Assembly: GCF_905220365.1 (NCBI RefSeq)
Contig: NC_061134.1
Span: 6,153,001 to 6,217,000 of the forward strand
Source of the DNA: Vanessa cardui
Lineage: Eukaryota > Arthropoda > Insecta > Lepidoptera > Nymphalidae
Direction: 5' to 3'
DNA: 64,000 bases
In this document: positions 46,404 to 58,900 of the stretch, piece after piece
Layout: each line of letters opens with the position of its first letter
Numbering within the stretch: the first letter of the stretch is position 1
The notes under the pieces: generated by a model
Databases searched by the model: none
What the model was told of the DNA's origin: nothing
The model's input: only the letters and a program-made list of their open reading frames with translations
Program-made: the position numbers and the translations under genes

Positions 46404-46627
46404 GAGTCGAGATGGCCCAGTGGTAAGAGCGCGTACAACCGGTGATTGCGGGTTCAAACTCAGGCAAGCACCATTGTATTTTTATGTGATTTTTTTTTTA
46501 ATTCAGTGCTTATAATTAATCTCGACCTTAGTGGGGTGAAACTGTATGAATCTCATTTCACTGAAATTCTGTCACACGTAAATCTAATTAGAGCTTAGCC
46601 CAGCAGTGGGAAATTTACAGGCTGTTA
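46404..46627 (+). mobile_element. SINE family A, copy 8 (internally deleted)
   Basis: A box (gatggcccagtggtaagagc), B box (gattgcgggttcaaactcag), 'ggcaagcaccattg', and a 3' end 'cttagcccagcagtgggaaa' then 'tttacaggctgtta'. The segment around 'ccaacccgcattgg' is lost. Confidence 0.85.
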
Positions 46628-48416
46628 GGATACGACTGACGATAAATAAAAAAAATAATTAACAATTTTATAGGGTGTAATGATTAGCGAGGGTGCTAAG
46701 ATATCATGGAAAATATTATCGGTAATAAAAAGGCGTTCCCACGTTAACGGAAGCCGGCGCTGGATCGCCACGCTTCGATACTCCGCTCTTTCACTATTGT
46801 CCCCTTTGTTCCTACTTAGCTTCGTCAGGCTCTCAAAAGAGCGGCGCTTTATTCAATGGATCTAGTTTGTCGCACTTAATTCGTATTGCATCATTCGTTT
46901 CACACCATTTTCTTTTTATCTTTAGTTTGTGTAGTTGCCGCTATATATGCGAACAGCGCACGAATGTAATTTTATCACAGTAAATCAAAATTAATTACGT
47001 ATAATCACATCGCTATAAATAGTACTAGACCACAATTACCTCTAAAAATGTATGTCCAATAATTAAATGGCTAATATTTCTTTTTTATAGCTGAATATAT
47101 TTATAATTCAATTACAGTCCCTTAAGGAAGTAATTAAAGTAGCTGTTAAAACATCAAAAATCAAATTAAATTGTAGTCGGAGGCTATGTATTTTTTATGC
47201 GAACTAATTAATGGTTCTTGCATACTTCGTTTCAAAATACAAGTAAAATTTGCATTCTTGGTCCTGTTTTACTTCAACAGTTAGCTCGTCTTAGACCACC
47301 CGCGAAGCCTACCTACAATTTAATACGAACTTTATTTCAAGGCGATAGAATTTCGTATAGTTTTTACAAGATAAACGAAGCGCCTATTTGCTTGCAATTC
47401 TGTATAATCATCTCACCGGTACAAATCATTTTAAAAAAAAACTTATACGTCTGAATTATATACTGCATAATATTCTTCGCTGGACATAGATAATCTTAGA
47501 TTTTGTTTTAAAAGAATAAGAAAGAATCGAAATACTCAGTTAAATTACAAAAGTCCAATAATGATTCGATAAGATTTTTAATCTTTTTCCAACATCTCGA
47601 ATAACAGTTGCAGCATTCGAATCTCATTAGCGAAGGAAACAAAGAATAAAAACTTGAAGTAATAAATTTAGCGAGGCTCAAGTCGAAATGCTTACGGTTC
47701 CTTTTAATTTGGTTGCTATTGTTGAGGCGTCCCGCTGAGCGCTGCCCGTTGGATTTCTTGCTGGATCTCCAGCTGATTCAAACATTAGTTACTTCTTATT
47801 AGTCTATTATGAATGGAAATTAAATTTAATGTCCCAATGTTTTGAAAGCGCCTCAAGGTATAAATGACTAAAATATTTTTTTTATAAACAAAAGAACTAA
47901 GTAAATCACACAATAACAGGTATCTCCAAACATAGTTACGTGGTATGGACAAAAAAATCAATCTGCTACCGCAAGAAGGATTTCCAAGAAACGATATTTA
48001 TTTAAACGATCAAAGTTGCTGAGGGCTAAACCGCCGGGGGCCATATGAGCAGTTCCAATGACTTCGCATTATTATATTGACGCGGCGAGCCTACGCTCTC
48101 TGATAAAATTAATAGTTGTCCAGGTATTGATGGCAGCGATAAATTTGTCCGTATGTGGAAAGGAACTAGACGCATCAATCATATAGACGTAATTGAAAAC
48201 ATACTGCTGCATTTTATATTAAGTTTAATAACTAATGACGGCGTTTTCTGAGAACATTTACTTTGAAACTAGAACACTATCAATATAATTCATTTACTTT
48301 AAGTATTTTAAAGGCAAATATTTCGACGTCGTCTATTACAAATCTCGTCTAAGTATTTGAGAGTGGTAATAAAAATGTGTTATCTAGTAAAAAATACCAG
48401 TGCCTTTCGACTGAAG
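46628..48416. other. AT-rich non-coding stretch
   Basis: A GC-richer patch at 46740-46870 is covered by the frame 46680-46865, which has no recognised features. No repeats seen. Confidence 0.45.
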
Positions 48417-48564
48417 AACACGTGTTTTGCAAATCGGCACCAAACGTGGCACATCTGTGGATAGAAGAACGTGCCATTTCGGGTCCATATTAAAATTCCC
48501 ACACATAAAATTGAATGAAAAAATGGTTGCCTCGGCCCCTTCTCGACGCACAACAAACAAGCAG
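48417..48564 (+). other. Candidate exon, 148 nt, possible start codon
   Basis: One base plus 49 codons are open from a weak acceptor (gactgaag at 48416) to a donor CAG|GTAAGC at 48565. Alternatively a first coding segment begins at the ATG at 48523 in good context (aaaaATGG) and encodes MVASAPSRRTTNKQ before the donor. The last 60 bases are more GC-rich than the surroundings. No homology recognised, and it does not connect in frame to the candidate at 51603. Confidence 0.2.
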
Positions 48565-50230
48565 GTAAGCGAATCTTTACGATCCTTTGGAGAATGAAAT
48601 ATGTACTGGCTGCTGGAGAATTTTACATCTTATTACAATGGAACAAATAATAAACTCGATACAACATCTGGGGACACCAGTAACTCTATTTATTTTACAT
48701 TTTGAATAAAAATAATAACTGTTTTCTCCTTTGCGTTATTGGACAAATTGTCTATTATTGAATAAAAAATTTGAATATACCATTTAAATACTATTTGTGA
48801 TTAAGTTACAGTACTTATATTTGTTGTAATTGATAACATTTCTGGTTATATTGATATTGATTTTGTTTTTCTATTATTGCATTACCATATAACATGTATT
48901 CAGTGCGAATGATATTTTTAATATTGTTACTAAAAATACCATAGAGCGTATTACCTCATTATTTACAAAATAAAAGAATAATATCGAGTGTTACATATAA
49001 TTATATTGACAAATATTCTAAGCAAAACAACTCTCCAATTTATTAAACAGATAAAAAAGCAACGATAATAACTGTAATTTATGTTTGTTATATAAATAGA
49101 CGATTCTAATAATACACTTGTAAGTCAGGATATAAATATAAGAGGTCATATATATGTATTAGATTTTTGTAAAAGACGGTTTGATGAAGCCGCTACATGT
49201 AATAGTTTACCGACAGAATCTAACACTTCATAAAAATCGATGTAAATATTTAATCTCAAGTCATTGTAACCTTCGAGTGAAACCGACTAGGTAACATTCC
49301 AGTCATCGGTCAATAAGGGACCAGTATCAATGGGGCTTGGGAAAGTGTCACGCTTTGGAGTATCTTAAATGGTGTGATATTTAGTGTGTAAATGTTGATG
49401 ATTTTCACTTCATACAATAATAACGTCCAAAATGTGTCTTAAAATTATCATTTCGTTATAAATTGAAGAGTAAATGTGAAAAAATCTAATGTGGTAATTG
49501 ATATGTGATCTTTTTTTATTTCGTAATTGTACGAATATTTACTACGTTTAAGTTATCGTAGTTAAGTAAAAAAAAACATTCAATAAGTTTTTATAATTTT
49601 GTCATTTACTCTATGATAAATTATACCTGTGTTAACATGAGCATGAAATATTATAAATGCGAAAATAACTCTGTTGATCTTTTAAAGTCAAACCGTTGAA
49701 GGAAATTTGATAAAATTTTGTATAAAGTAGGTAGGCTGGAACCGAAAGGAAGTCCATCTTTCATACTTAAAATTTGACCAACGTGACCTAAGTCTCGGGC
49801 GACAATAATTATGAAATAATTTAGTGGGATAAACATAAACAGTAAAATTGTGTATACATTAGAGAAGTTTATATAAGCTTACTTCCCCAGGCGTATAATT
49901 ACTCTTTGTTATGGAATCCTGTTCAAGCTAGCGTATATTAAAGTTTACATAATAACCCAGCTAACGTCCAGAGTGGTCGCAGTCAAAACAATAATGTTTT
50001 GATAGGAGACCGTCCCATCGCTGTTTAGAATAAACACGCCGAGTGTGGCAGCTCGTTGAAGGCAGGTGTGACAGCGGGTCTGATGAAATATAAAAACGTT
50101 TTAAATGATACGTTTCATTCTCGCCCTTGACAAGCTATTAAGATATCATTGAACATCGATATTATAGTGATAATGAACATTATTTGTAATTGGAGACAGT
50201 CCTACGAAGTAAAGTATTTTAAACATTTTT
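48565..50230. other. AT-rich non-coding stretch
   Basis: No repeat or exon recognised. A mildly GC-rich patch lies at 49970-50090. Confidence 0.45.
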
Positions 50231-50440
50231 GGTACAGGTAGGCAATGTAAGAAATACTAACTATGTCTTATTTCATTTCTTTTAATTGCCTCTGTCTTAC
50301 CAATCCTGGGAACTAAAGTTTTATGCCTTTTGTACCTGTAGTTATACTGTCTCATGCAGACTGGAAGTTGAAACAACAATATTGAGTACTGCAGTCTTGC
50401 ACTAAAATATATGATGTGTGGTTGGTTGGTACCCAGGTGC
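50231..50440 (+). repeat. Repeat family C, old diverged copy
   Basis: 'ggcaatgtaagaaatactaa', 'accaatcctgggaactaaag', 'ttttatgccttttgtacctg', 'tagttatactgtctcatgca', 'acaacaatattgagtactgc' and 'ggttggttggtacc'. The 5' head is missing. The minus-strand frame 50257-50457 lies in it. Confidence 0.6.
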
Positions 50441-51602
50441 CTTGACTTTGATTTCAAAGCTGATTAGTCATAGAATCATTGTTTATAATACAACATTTTA
50501 TAACTTTATTTTTTATGATAAACTAACTATTAGTATATAGTTAGATATACAAGTTATATGTCGTATATACATGGGCCGTGTTGTAATACGTGCCAAGTTT
50601 TATGGATCAAACTTTAGATAAACGACTCCTTTCCGTTATGTACCTACTTTGAATGCCTCTAGCTGTATGTTTTACTTCATTGCTGTTATTCAACGATCCC
50701 GTCCTAACCAAACTGTTTATATAAATTTCTATAAACAGATCTATTTTACATATTTGGCTTCGCTGAGGGCAATTTCATCTTAAACTACTTCATTTCAAAC
50801 ACGTAACTCACATCGATAATCGTATCAAAATAACAAAATGCACACATAAACACAAATATTTACTTTACATTAATAAATGAATAATTACTTAGTAAGGATT
50901 TAAAAATTTTAAAAAATATTCTTAGATCTAATACGGTTTGTTTTCCTTGATAGATGTACGAGCTCAACAGTGCAGGTCAAAAGAGGTTCTAGTTATAAAA
51001 ATATTTTATTTTATTGAAAAATAATATCTCGATGTTAACAGAAAACTTCAATGCTATTATTTTTAAATTAAAATAATTAGTAATTTTTCTATTTTTGCAG
51101 CCTGTCTAGTTATATTATATTCATTCTCATTCTAATATATTCCTTGTATATACAAGATGGCTGCGATGATGAAAAAAAATTTGAAATCGAATTAATTAAT
51201 ATAAAACACTTTAACCATAAACTATATTATAGCGTCACCAATAAATATATTCAAATAAAATGCTAATAAGATTGATCAAACAGAAAAGAGACCGGCTCGT
51301 CGTTTCTAAAAATTCCTTTATAGTTCATCATTATTCCGAGTATTCATCTATCATTCAATATATTGATAAAATTAGCTCGGCTATTTGAAACACTCGTTTG
51401 AATGTTAACGATCAGTGTTTCGTTCCTAATATACCTGAATTGTATACGATAGTAGCTGTTCGGCGTCATACATCATAGAGCTTTTCTGATGTAACAAAAA
51501 AAGTTAAGAATTCAAACAATAAAAAAGTGCCTGTGCCACATCTACTTAGAATCATTTATTTTTTTTATTTTAACTTGTTACTTTGATGTGAATATCTATT
51601 AG
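50441..51602. other. AT-rich non-coding stretch
   Basis: Nothing recognised apart from the pyrimidine-rich acceptor region at its right end (see 51603-51707). Confidence 0.5.
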
Positions 51603-51707
51603 CGTGTCTTGGGATAAGCCGGACTCGTATGCCGTGACAGCGAACGGCGTGACGCTCTCCTATACCGTCATTATCCCTCACCGCCACCGCTCTCTAGTCG
51701 CTTGTGG
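51603..51707 (+). CDS. Candidate internal exon, 105 nt, unknown protein
   Basis: A GC-rich island (roughly 55-60% by eye) in AT-rich DNA, bounded by an acceptor (T-rich tract at 51558-51580, then attag) and a good donor (TGG|GTGAGT at 51708). The length is divisible by three. Only one of the six frames is open through it: one base, 34 codons, two bases. The peptide begins VSWDKPDSYAVTANGVTLSY and continues TVIIPHRHRSLVACG. The alternating hydrophobic pattern would suit beta strands, with a faint resemblance to fibronectin type III openings (VSW...P...Y.V), too weak to call a family. The match of composition, frame and both splice sites makes it the best exon candidate in the window. The neighbouring exons were not found. 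Confidence 0.4.
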
Positions 51708-53740
51708 GTGAGTGGCACGTACTCTTTTAATATATACCAGGAATATTGTTGTTGAATCATAGTATAAATAAATACATTTATATTTCTTTTAATTTTTATC
51801 AAAACAAATTATTACGACACATATTAAAATGATCATAGAAATAGAAGTTTCATATCTATCGAGTATCGCTAAAAGGTATTTTTTATTATCCTTAAAATAC
51901 CTCTTTAAGTGACAATTTTTTTGCCCAGCTGTGAGACTGTACAACTCGCATAGTCGTACATAAGCTTACTTCGGGAATAAACAGAAACAGTATAGCACTT
52001 TACTACGCACACTGTTATGCTATTCTTTATTCTTGACATGCATTTTTATTGAACTGAATACACAAACGTTTCTCAAACATTAGTATTTACAACAATACAA
52101 AACGTCAGCGCGATTTAATTTCGACACAGCGACATCTATTATTTAAATAATAAAACATATTAGAAATGTCTTTTAACTAAATACTTTTTGCCCTGCTCTA
52201 TCTGATGATACATTTGAACTTACACCTAATGACACTGACATTACTGAGCAGTTACTGCTATAAGTATATTTAACATATTTTTTGCTTGCCTATCTGCCTA
52301 CCTATCTTTCAGAAATATAATTGAAAGTAGATATTCCTTTGAAAGTCGCTGTAAAACGTATCTACGGTAAAAGTAGTTTAAACATATTTGCTTATCATAA
52401 TAATCAATTCTATAAGCCTTATGACAGTAATATTGGAAAGTGTATTTCCTTCCATTAAGTATCGGTCTTATTTGATCGCATACTAAAACGAACGGCACAG
52501 ACCATTAAATCATTTTCTTTATATCTTTATTAGCTGTGGAATAATAAAGTTTTATAATTAATTATCTATGTGTAATGTTGTGATATAAAGTCGTAAAGAA
52601 ATTTAGTTACGTTTACACCTTGATTTTACATTTTATTTAAGATAATTATAATAAATTATATAATTTTGATTTTATTACTTCCATATAAGAAAAAAATATA
52701 TAAATTAACATTTCTATAAAATCTTAGAAAGTGCAAACAATATTTTTTGCCTTTGCAATGACAGCATTAAGTAGAAATCGTTTAGCGGGGTTTAGTACTT
52801 TGTGATAATAACAATTCTCATCATAAATATATACATATTAGCTTAACACCATTATGGAAAGTCTCCAGCGACATGTTTAACGAATATCATATTATAAAAT
52901 TCGCTCAAAATATTCATAATTTTTAAAGAAATCGTTGAAACAGAATGCTAATCCACGCATACTCTGTGACAATTACTAACTTTCAAACATACATACGGAC
53001 AGACTCAGAGAGGTACCTTAATATAAATACGAACATATATATGTATATATTAAGCACTTTTCTTAATATTCTAAGGTGTGCAGTAGACTCCTGGATTACG
53101 ACGTGCCACAAGATCGAAGTTTACGGCCTATAAAGCCTTTATTGCCCATTGTCAACGATTATTACTTAACCCTTATGACTTATGAAGTAATAAATTCGAT
53201 TCATACCTAGCGTGATACCATTTCATGTGTTTTATTTTAAATTGCAATTCCAACCAGAGGTATTACATTCAGGGTATATTTAACAAATATGTATGAGTAT
53301 TAGAAAATTTACAATTTCATAAACAATATAGAACTATTATACAAAATTAAACAATAGTTATTATGTTTATTGTGTGATTTATGTGAATGAAAAATAACCC
53401 ATCGTATCTTCTTCAATAAAAAGTATTTATTGCATATTATTTATTTTTTTAATACTATAAACTTTCAATGTATGAGATCAATTATTCTTTTATTTATTTT
53501 GAGATGCATTTTACATAACTTTAAAAGAGACCCGAGCCCTGGGAGAATTGGGTTATGTTAAATTTTTACCCACTAAAATCGCTGTCAATTTAAAAATGCA
53601 TCGGGCATTGATGCAGTGTAGGATTATTTTAGCAAATGCCTCCTGCAATGCTGTACTTTGCTCGACGCTTAACAGATTTTTTTCTCAAGGAAAGTGATTT
53701 TGTTCATCGCACTCCTCTGTACTATGGACTTCGATATAAA
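51708..53740. other. AT-rich non-coding stretch
   Basis: Frames 52298-52498 (minus) and 52945-53133 are unremarkable. No repeats recognised. Confidence 0.5.
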
Positions 53741-53890
53741 TTATTACTTGGTAGGAGGGTTCTGTGCAAACCCGTCTGGGAAGGTATTAGCAAGTTGTAA
53801 TTTATTCTCCCACCGAGCAGCAATAGTCATGCTCGGTTGGTGTTTTGACGATATAAGGTAAAGTCGTCTTACCATTAGTTGAGCCAATTG
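53741..53890 (-). repeat. Repeat family C fragment
   Basis: The reverse complement ends 'cttcccagacgggtttgcac' then 'agaaccctcctaccaagtaa', matching the 3' terminus of family C. Its start 'ttggctcaactaatggtaag' matches the 5' part, so the middle is deleted. Confidence 0.55.
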
Positions 53891-54989
53891 CCCTTCTGCA
53901 CTTCGACATTCAATTCCTAGTAAAGCGTTGAATAAATTGAAGATAACTTTAAACTATACATTATCTGCAATCTAAGGCACTGTATTTGTTTGTACTATTG
54001 TGCCATATATGACGACGCAAGAACAATAAGCAGTTACAAATAGCTTATTTGTAATATGAGAGTTTCAAACGACATTGATATGATCGTTTTGTATGAAATG
54101 TTTTGTGTCATACCTTTACACACACTGATTTTAATAATTGATTAACTTAATTTTATCACTTTCGTATAGCCTTTTTGGTTTTGTGTATATTCTAATGATC
54201 AGAATTACTTAGGAGTTGATAATTACGTAATATCTTTTTTATTTCAATCGTGATCATGGTGACAGCATTGCCAGCTAACCGGAATTCCAGCGTATAGTTG
54301 TTTAGATCAGCTGTAGTTTTATTATTTTAAAATATTTATACTTTTACTATTTTTAATTATAATATAACACTGTGAGCACACCACCTTAATGCAATTGGAC
54401 GGCGAACTGCTTGATATATGTACTATAGTTTTATGTACCCGGTTGCAACTTGCAAACGTTATTAAGAATATGTACATTACCCTTCGACAAAAAAGCCCCA
54501 TTTTTCACGAGCTTTTATTTAGTTACACCTTTCCCGATGTTTTTTAATACATTGTAAGTTGAGAGGCACTCCATGCCGGTGTTATATCTTATTTTGGTTT
54601 TATCTATATATGTAAATACCAGTTTATTAAAAAAAAAAACAGTAGAATGTCTGCCAAAATTTAATAGGTAATTCTTGATTATTATAATCCTGTTCGCCAT
54701 GCTAGGTTTATTTTTACATTATGCAATGCACCACCCACAGCTGATCTTATATACGGTCGGCGTTTGATTCTGAATGACATCCTTTACTGTACGTGTACGG
54801 TTAAGAATGTGAATATGTTTTTATTGAAAACTTTATAACCTGCGATGCTGATCGCATTGAACAAGAGCTGCTTCATATTATTATAAATTCACATATGAGG
54901 TTCTAGTTGAGATAGCGCAAAAATAAGCAGCATAGGAAAGATAAGCACCAGCAATATATATAATAAGTAAACCTATATATAAGAATATA
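53891..54989. other. AT-rich non-coding stretch
   Basis: Nothing recognised. Frame 54515-54700 (minus) is of chance quality. Confidence 0.5.
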
Positions 54990-55266
54990 TAGGTTGGCGG
55001 ACGAGCATATGGCCCACCTGATGGTAAGCGGTCACTATCACCCATAGACAATGAAGCTGTAAGAAATATTAACTATTCCTTACATCGTCAATGTGCCACC
55101 AACCTTGGGAACTAAGATGTTATGTCCCTTGTGCCCGTAGTTACACTGGCTCACTCACCCTTAAAACCGGAACACAACAATACTTAGTACTGTTATTTGG
55201 CGGTAGAATTACTGGCGAGTGGGTGGTACCTACCCAGACGGGCTTGCACAAAGCCCTACCACCAAG
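54990..55266 (+). mobile_element. Repeat family C, copy 3 (near full length, young)
   Basis: Runs from 'taggttggcggacgagcata' to 'gccctaccaccaag', very close to 12791-13074 throughout. The frames 55091-55444 and 55219-55419 begin inside it and are not genes. Confidence 0.85.
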
Positions 55267-55892
55267 AATAAATATAAAAAAGTTTACTGGATCACATGGA
55301 AACCAAATCTCTTGTCAAATCACAAACATCGGGGCTGCAAGGAGTCATCACGTGATCACGACGCGTACATTATTTCAAACGGTATGCAAAAAAATAATAA
55401 AGACGCATGTTATTCATAAGCCGTGTTTAAATAATAACATTTAATTCATTAACTACTATCCATTGAACATGTGTAAGGCACTGTGTATTTTGAAGAGAAG
55501 TTTCATCCCTTACGCCTTTTTTCGATGTTCACGTAACTTTGATACGTAGTAAAAAAATAAAGTTATAAGAAGACGAACCGTCCGGACCATTTATAAAAAG
55601 TTCTTTAATAATAAATCATATCAGTCGCATGTCTTGGTAAAACTTTACGTATAATTTTTATTTTAACTTAGAACCTCCTTCAAAGAACCCTAAAACTTTT
55701 TTTTTGTTAGTAACTGTAACATAGTCTGTAATCTCTATATTAAAAAAAAATCTTAAAATGCTTAACCCCGATCAGTCAGTTTTGTTGTGCATTCATTTAA
55801 CTAAACAACTACTTTATACTTAGTCGTATAAATATTTTATTTAGAAGACCTAAATTATGAATGTATATAGCTTTGCGATATATAGATATCGC

Positions 55893-55910
55893 TAACCTAA
55901 CCTAACCTAA
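55893..55910 (-). repeat. Short interstitial insect telomere repeat
   Basis: taacctaacctaacctaa is three and a half units of CCTAA (TTAGG on the minus strand), the canonical insect telomere repeat. It is far too short to be a telomere. It may be a relic of double-strand break repair or chance. Confidence 0.6.
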
Positions 55911-58900
55911 ACAAATATATTCATGAACAATTCAAATGATCGGCAAAAAATAATTTCATTCGATACATAAATCCACTTTGAAGTAATTAACTATATCAAA
56001 ATAATGCAATAGTTACTCTCATATGAAATACAATAAGCTATCCAACAATAGACGGCAAACAAAATCTTATACTCGAAAACGTATAGAATTGCATTACTTG
56101 GACAAAGGATATGAATGACAAAAGTATAAAGTCTGTATGGGCCAATGGCTTATTGAATCCCATGTACCATGGTCTCAGCATAAAGTTATTTTCACAACAA
56201 AGCAAGCCTGCCTCTGAGCGCCTTATATTGGACCTCTCTTGAACCGCACCATTGTAATCTTAATGCCGTATTATATTAATGCGATAAACATCTCTTAGGT
56301 GGGATCAGAGCTTTTTTTGAATTATCCAAGACCAATATTGGCATAGAGATAGTTTAGAAACATCTAGCAGACTTATTGTACTAAATAATATAAATTTCCC
56401 ACGGAAAGATATATACTGTTATCGTAAAGTTAATCATTTACATTTAATAAACATTTTATATTAAAATATTGTGTTATTTAATTCAATTTTATGATTCGCG
56501 GTTTGACGTCATTACATAGATAAAGTTCATAAAGGATATGATAAATATACTATATTTGAAGTATTCTATAGTTAAAATAACGTAATATTTTTATCGAACG
56601 TTTTAATAATAAACGAATAAAAAGGTGCGGCTTACATAAGGCAATTTTCAAAAGTACTCGTTCGCCTTTAACAGACTCAGTAATGTCTCTGGTTACGGAG
56701 TTTTTATCTCGTCAACCGATCAAAGGAACTATCCAATTCTGTTGAGAAATCTTTTCAAATTACACCGCATAATATTGTAAGGGAGGCGACTGCGGTTTGA
56801 TATCGATTTTCACCAATTACTATGAACGAATTTATATCGAGATAATTTTACGTTGAATGTTTTTTTTTGCATATACATCTATGAACAACAAAAGTATTCA
56901 CAGTTTTTTGGTTATGTATTGTTCGATTTATACGTTTAATTTATTTATATACATACTTTTTTCTGTAAATGAAATATTTATCAAAAACCATAAGAAAGTA
57001 AGTCAAGCTAAGTACAAAGTATTGTATTGGAAATTGTATTGGTCATGAAATAAAACTTAGTTAAAACGAAATCACAAATAATATATGAAAGAATATCCGT
57101 TTGCCCAGAAAATGATACAATTTCTAAGTAATAGGTACATAATAAAGTTTGTCGCTATTTACAACAACCCTAAGATTGAAGTTTTGGTATAGCCTTAATC
57201 CTAGACAATTCTTGACGATTAAAATATCTTCAGAATTTAAATATAAAATCAGTGTACAATTCTCTAAGTATGCATATTATAAATATTGTATGCTATTTTT
57301 AATTTAATAACATTAACTTTTAAAAGCTGGTATGTTTTCGAGCATATTCAATATTCAAAATATAACAGTACCTAATAATTAATGGTAAGTAAATTACTTG
57401 TAAAGCTTATTCGTAGGTTTAGCTTCAAGGCTTAATCTCAAACGTAGTGAATATATTGTATATGTATTAAAATATTTGGGTTGGATGACATGGCATGAAT
57501 CTTCATATTTACTAAGCGTTTGTAGAGCGGCCATACTGTCGGGCACGTACAATGAAACTTGTGCCTTCCCTGAATAATTGCCGTATTTAACTTTGAAGAT
57601 TTACTGTCCCCGACACACAATGGAGTATTTAAAGCGAGAAGTTAAAAGTAAAACATATTTTATCAAACTAAGTGCATTTAATTCTACATTTGAAAAATTT
57701 AAAAAACTATGTATATAATTGAATTTTATATATTTTTTAAATGGTTTGATAAAATAAGTTTTTGACTTTCTCCCTGTTTGTTTGCCTATTAGGGGCCAAT
57801 TTTGCTATTGATTTTAAATTCACTTTCTAATGAGCTAAAGTCTTAATAAATTAAACACTTAATTAATATTTTAACAATTTAGATTATTAAAATTTACAAG
57901 TAATTATTAAAATCTTTTGCATAATATCATACACAATCAAAACTAAAAACAAATGAAATTATTGAATGTAATAACTATTTCCATAGAACTCAAAATCTTA
58001 AAACAAATTTTCAGAACATTTTGTCTGGAGCTAAGATAATTATAACGTTTAATATGCATAGACTTTGATAAGATTGGTTATTATTACCTGTCTATCATTG
58101 TATTGTATGCGTGCTTTTTTATTATACCTTAACAAAAAACATTTTCCAATAATTTGATTATATCACACATACTTTTTTTTAATAGTACTCGTTCGTTCGA
58201 TTAACGCATTTAAATAAATAAACAAACTCCTCAACTTTATGCACTAGTGAATACAGTGTGAAAAACACTAAAGCACTCTAAATCTTCATCTTTTATGAGC
58301 GTTGTAATATATTAAAACGTCTGAATAGTCACAATGACGTAAATCTAGTGACATTGTCCACACAGCTTACACCGAGCTGAGTAATCGACGCTCGAGTTAT
58401 TTTCTCTTATTTATGTATACGTTCCAAGTTGCACTACAATGGGATGTTTAAGGGGGGAATAAAATTTCGCCTTACTGCTCCATATATTATTTCCACGAGA
58501 CATGTGAATAGGTTCCTCAGGATATCCTATCGTAGCTTCAGATAGTCAGTCCAACTTGAAGTTCTTTAACCAGTGTTCAGACTTAAAACTTTGGAACTGG
58601 GATAAAATGAAAGTTTTAAATTTCCTTTTATTTCTGACTGGAGACGCTGAGGTCAAACTTATATTGCAAGTATATAAGAGCTGAGTATTCTATATACTCG
58701 ATTATGTAAAAGAAACGACTCATTATGTACTGAACACAATTATAAAGAATTTCTATTTTTGTATTCCTGTAGTTATTTTCCACAATTATAAAAATATACT
58801 TGGACATTGTTTGACCGTTCACTAAACATGTTGGTATCTTTAGTAACTCTACATGAGTTATTGGATAGTGCTCAGTACTTCAACTTCTATTCATCTCAAC

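Noticed and set aside
55091..55444. A 117-codon plus-strand frame
   Set aside because: Its first half is repeat family C copy 3 and its second half is ordinary flanking DNA. The same repeat at 12791 and 42470 does not keep the frame.
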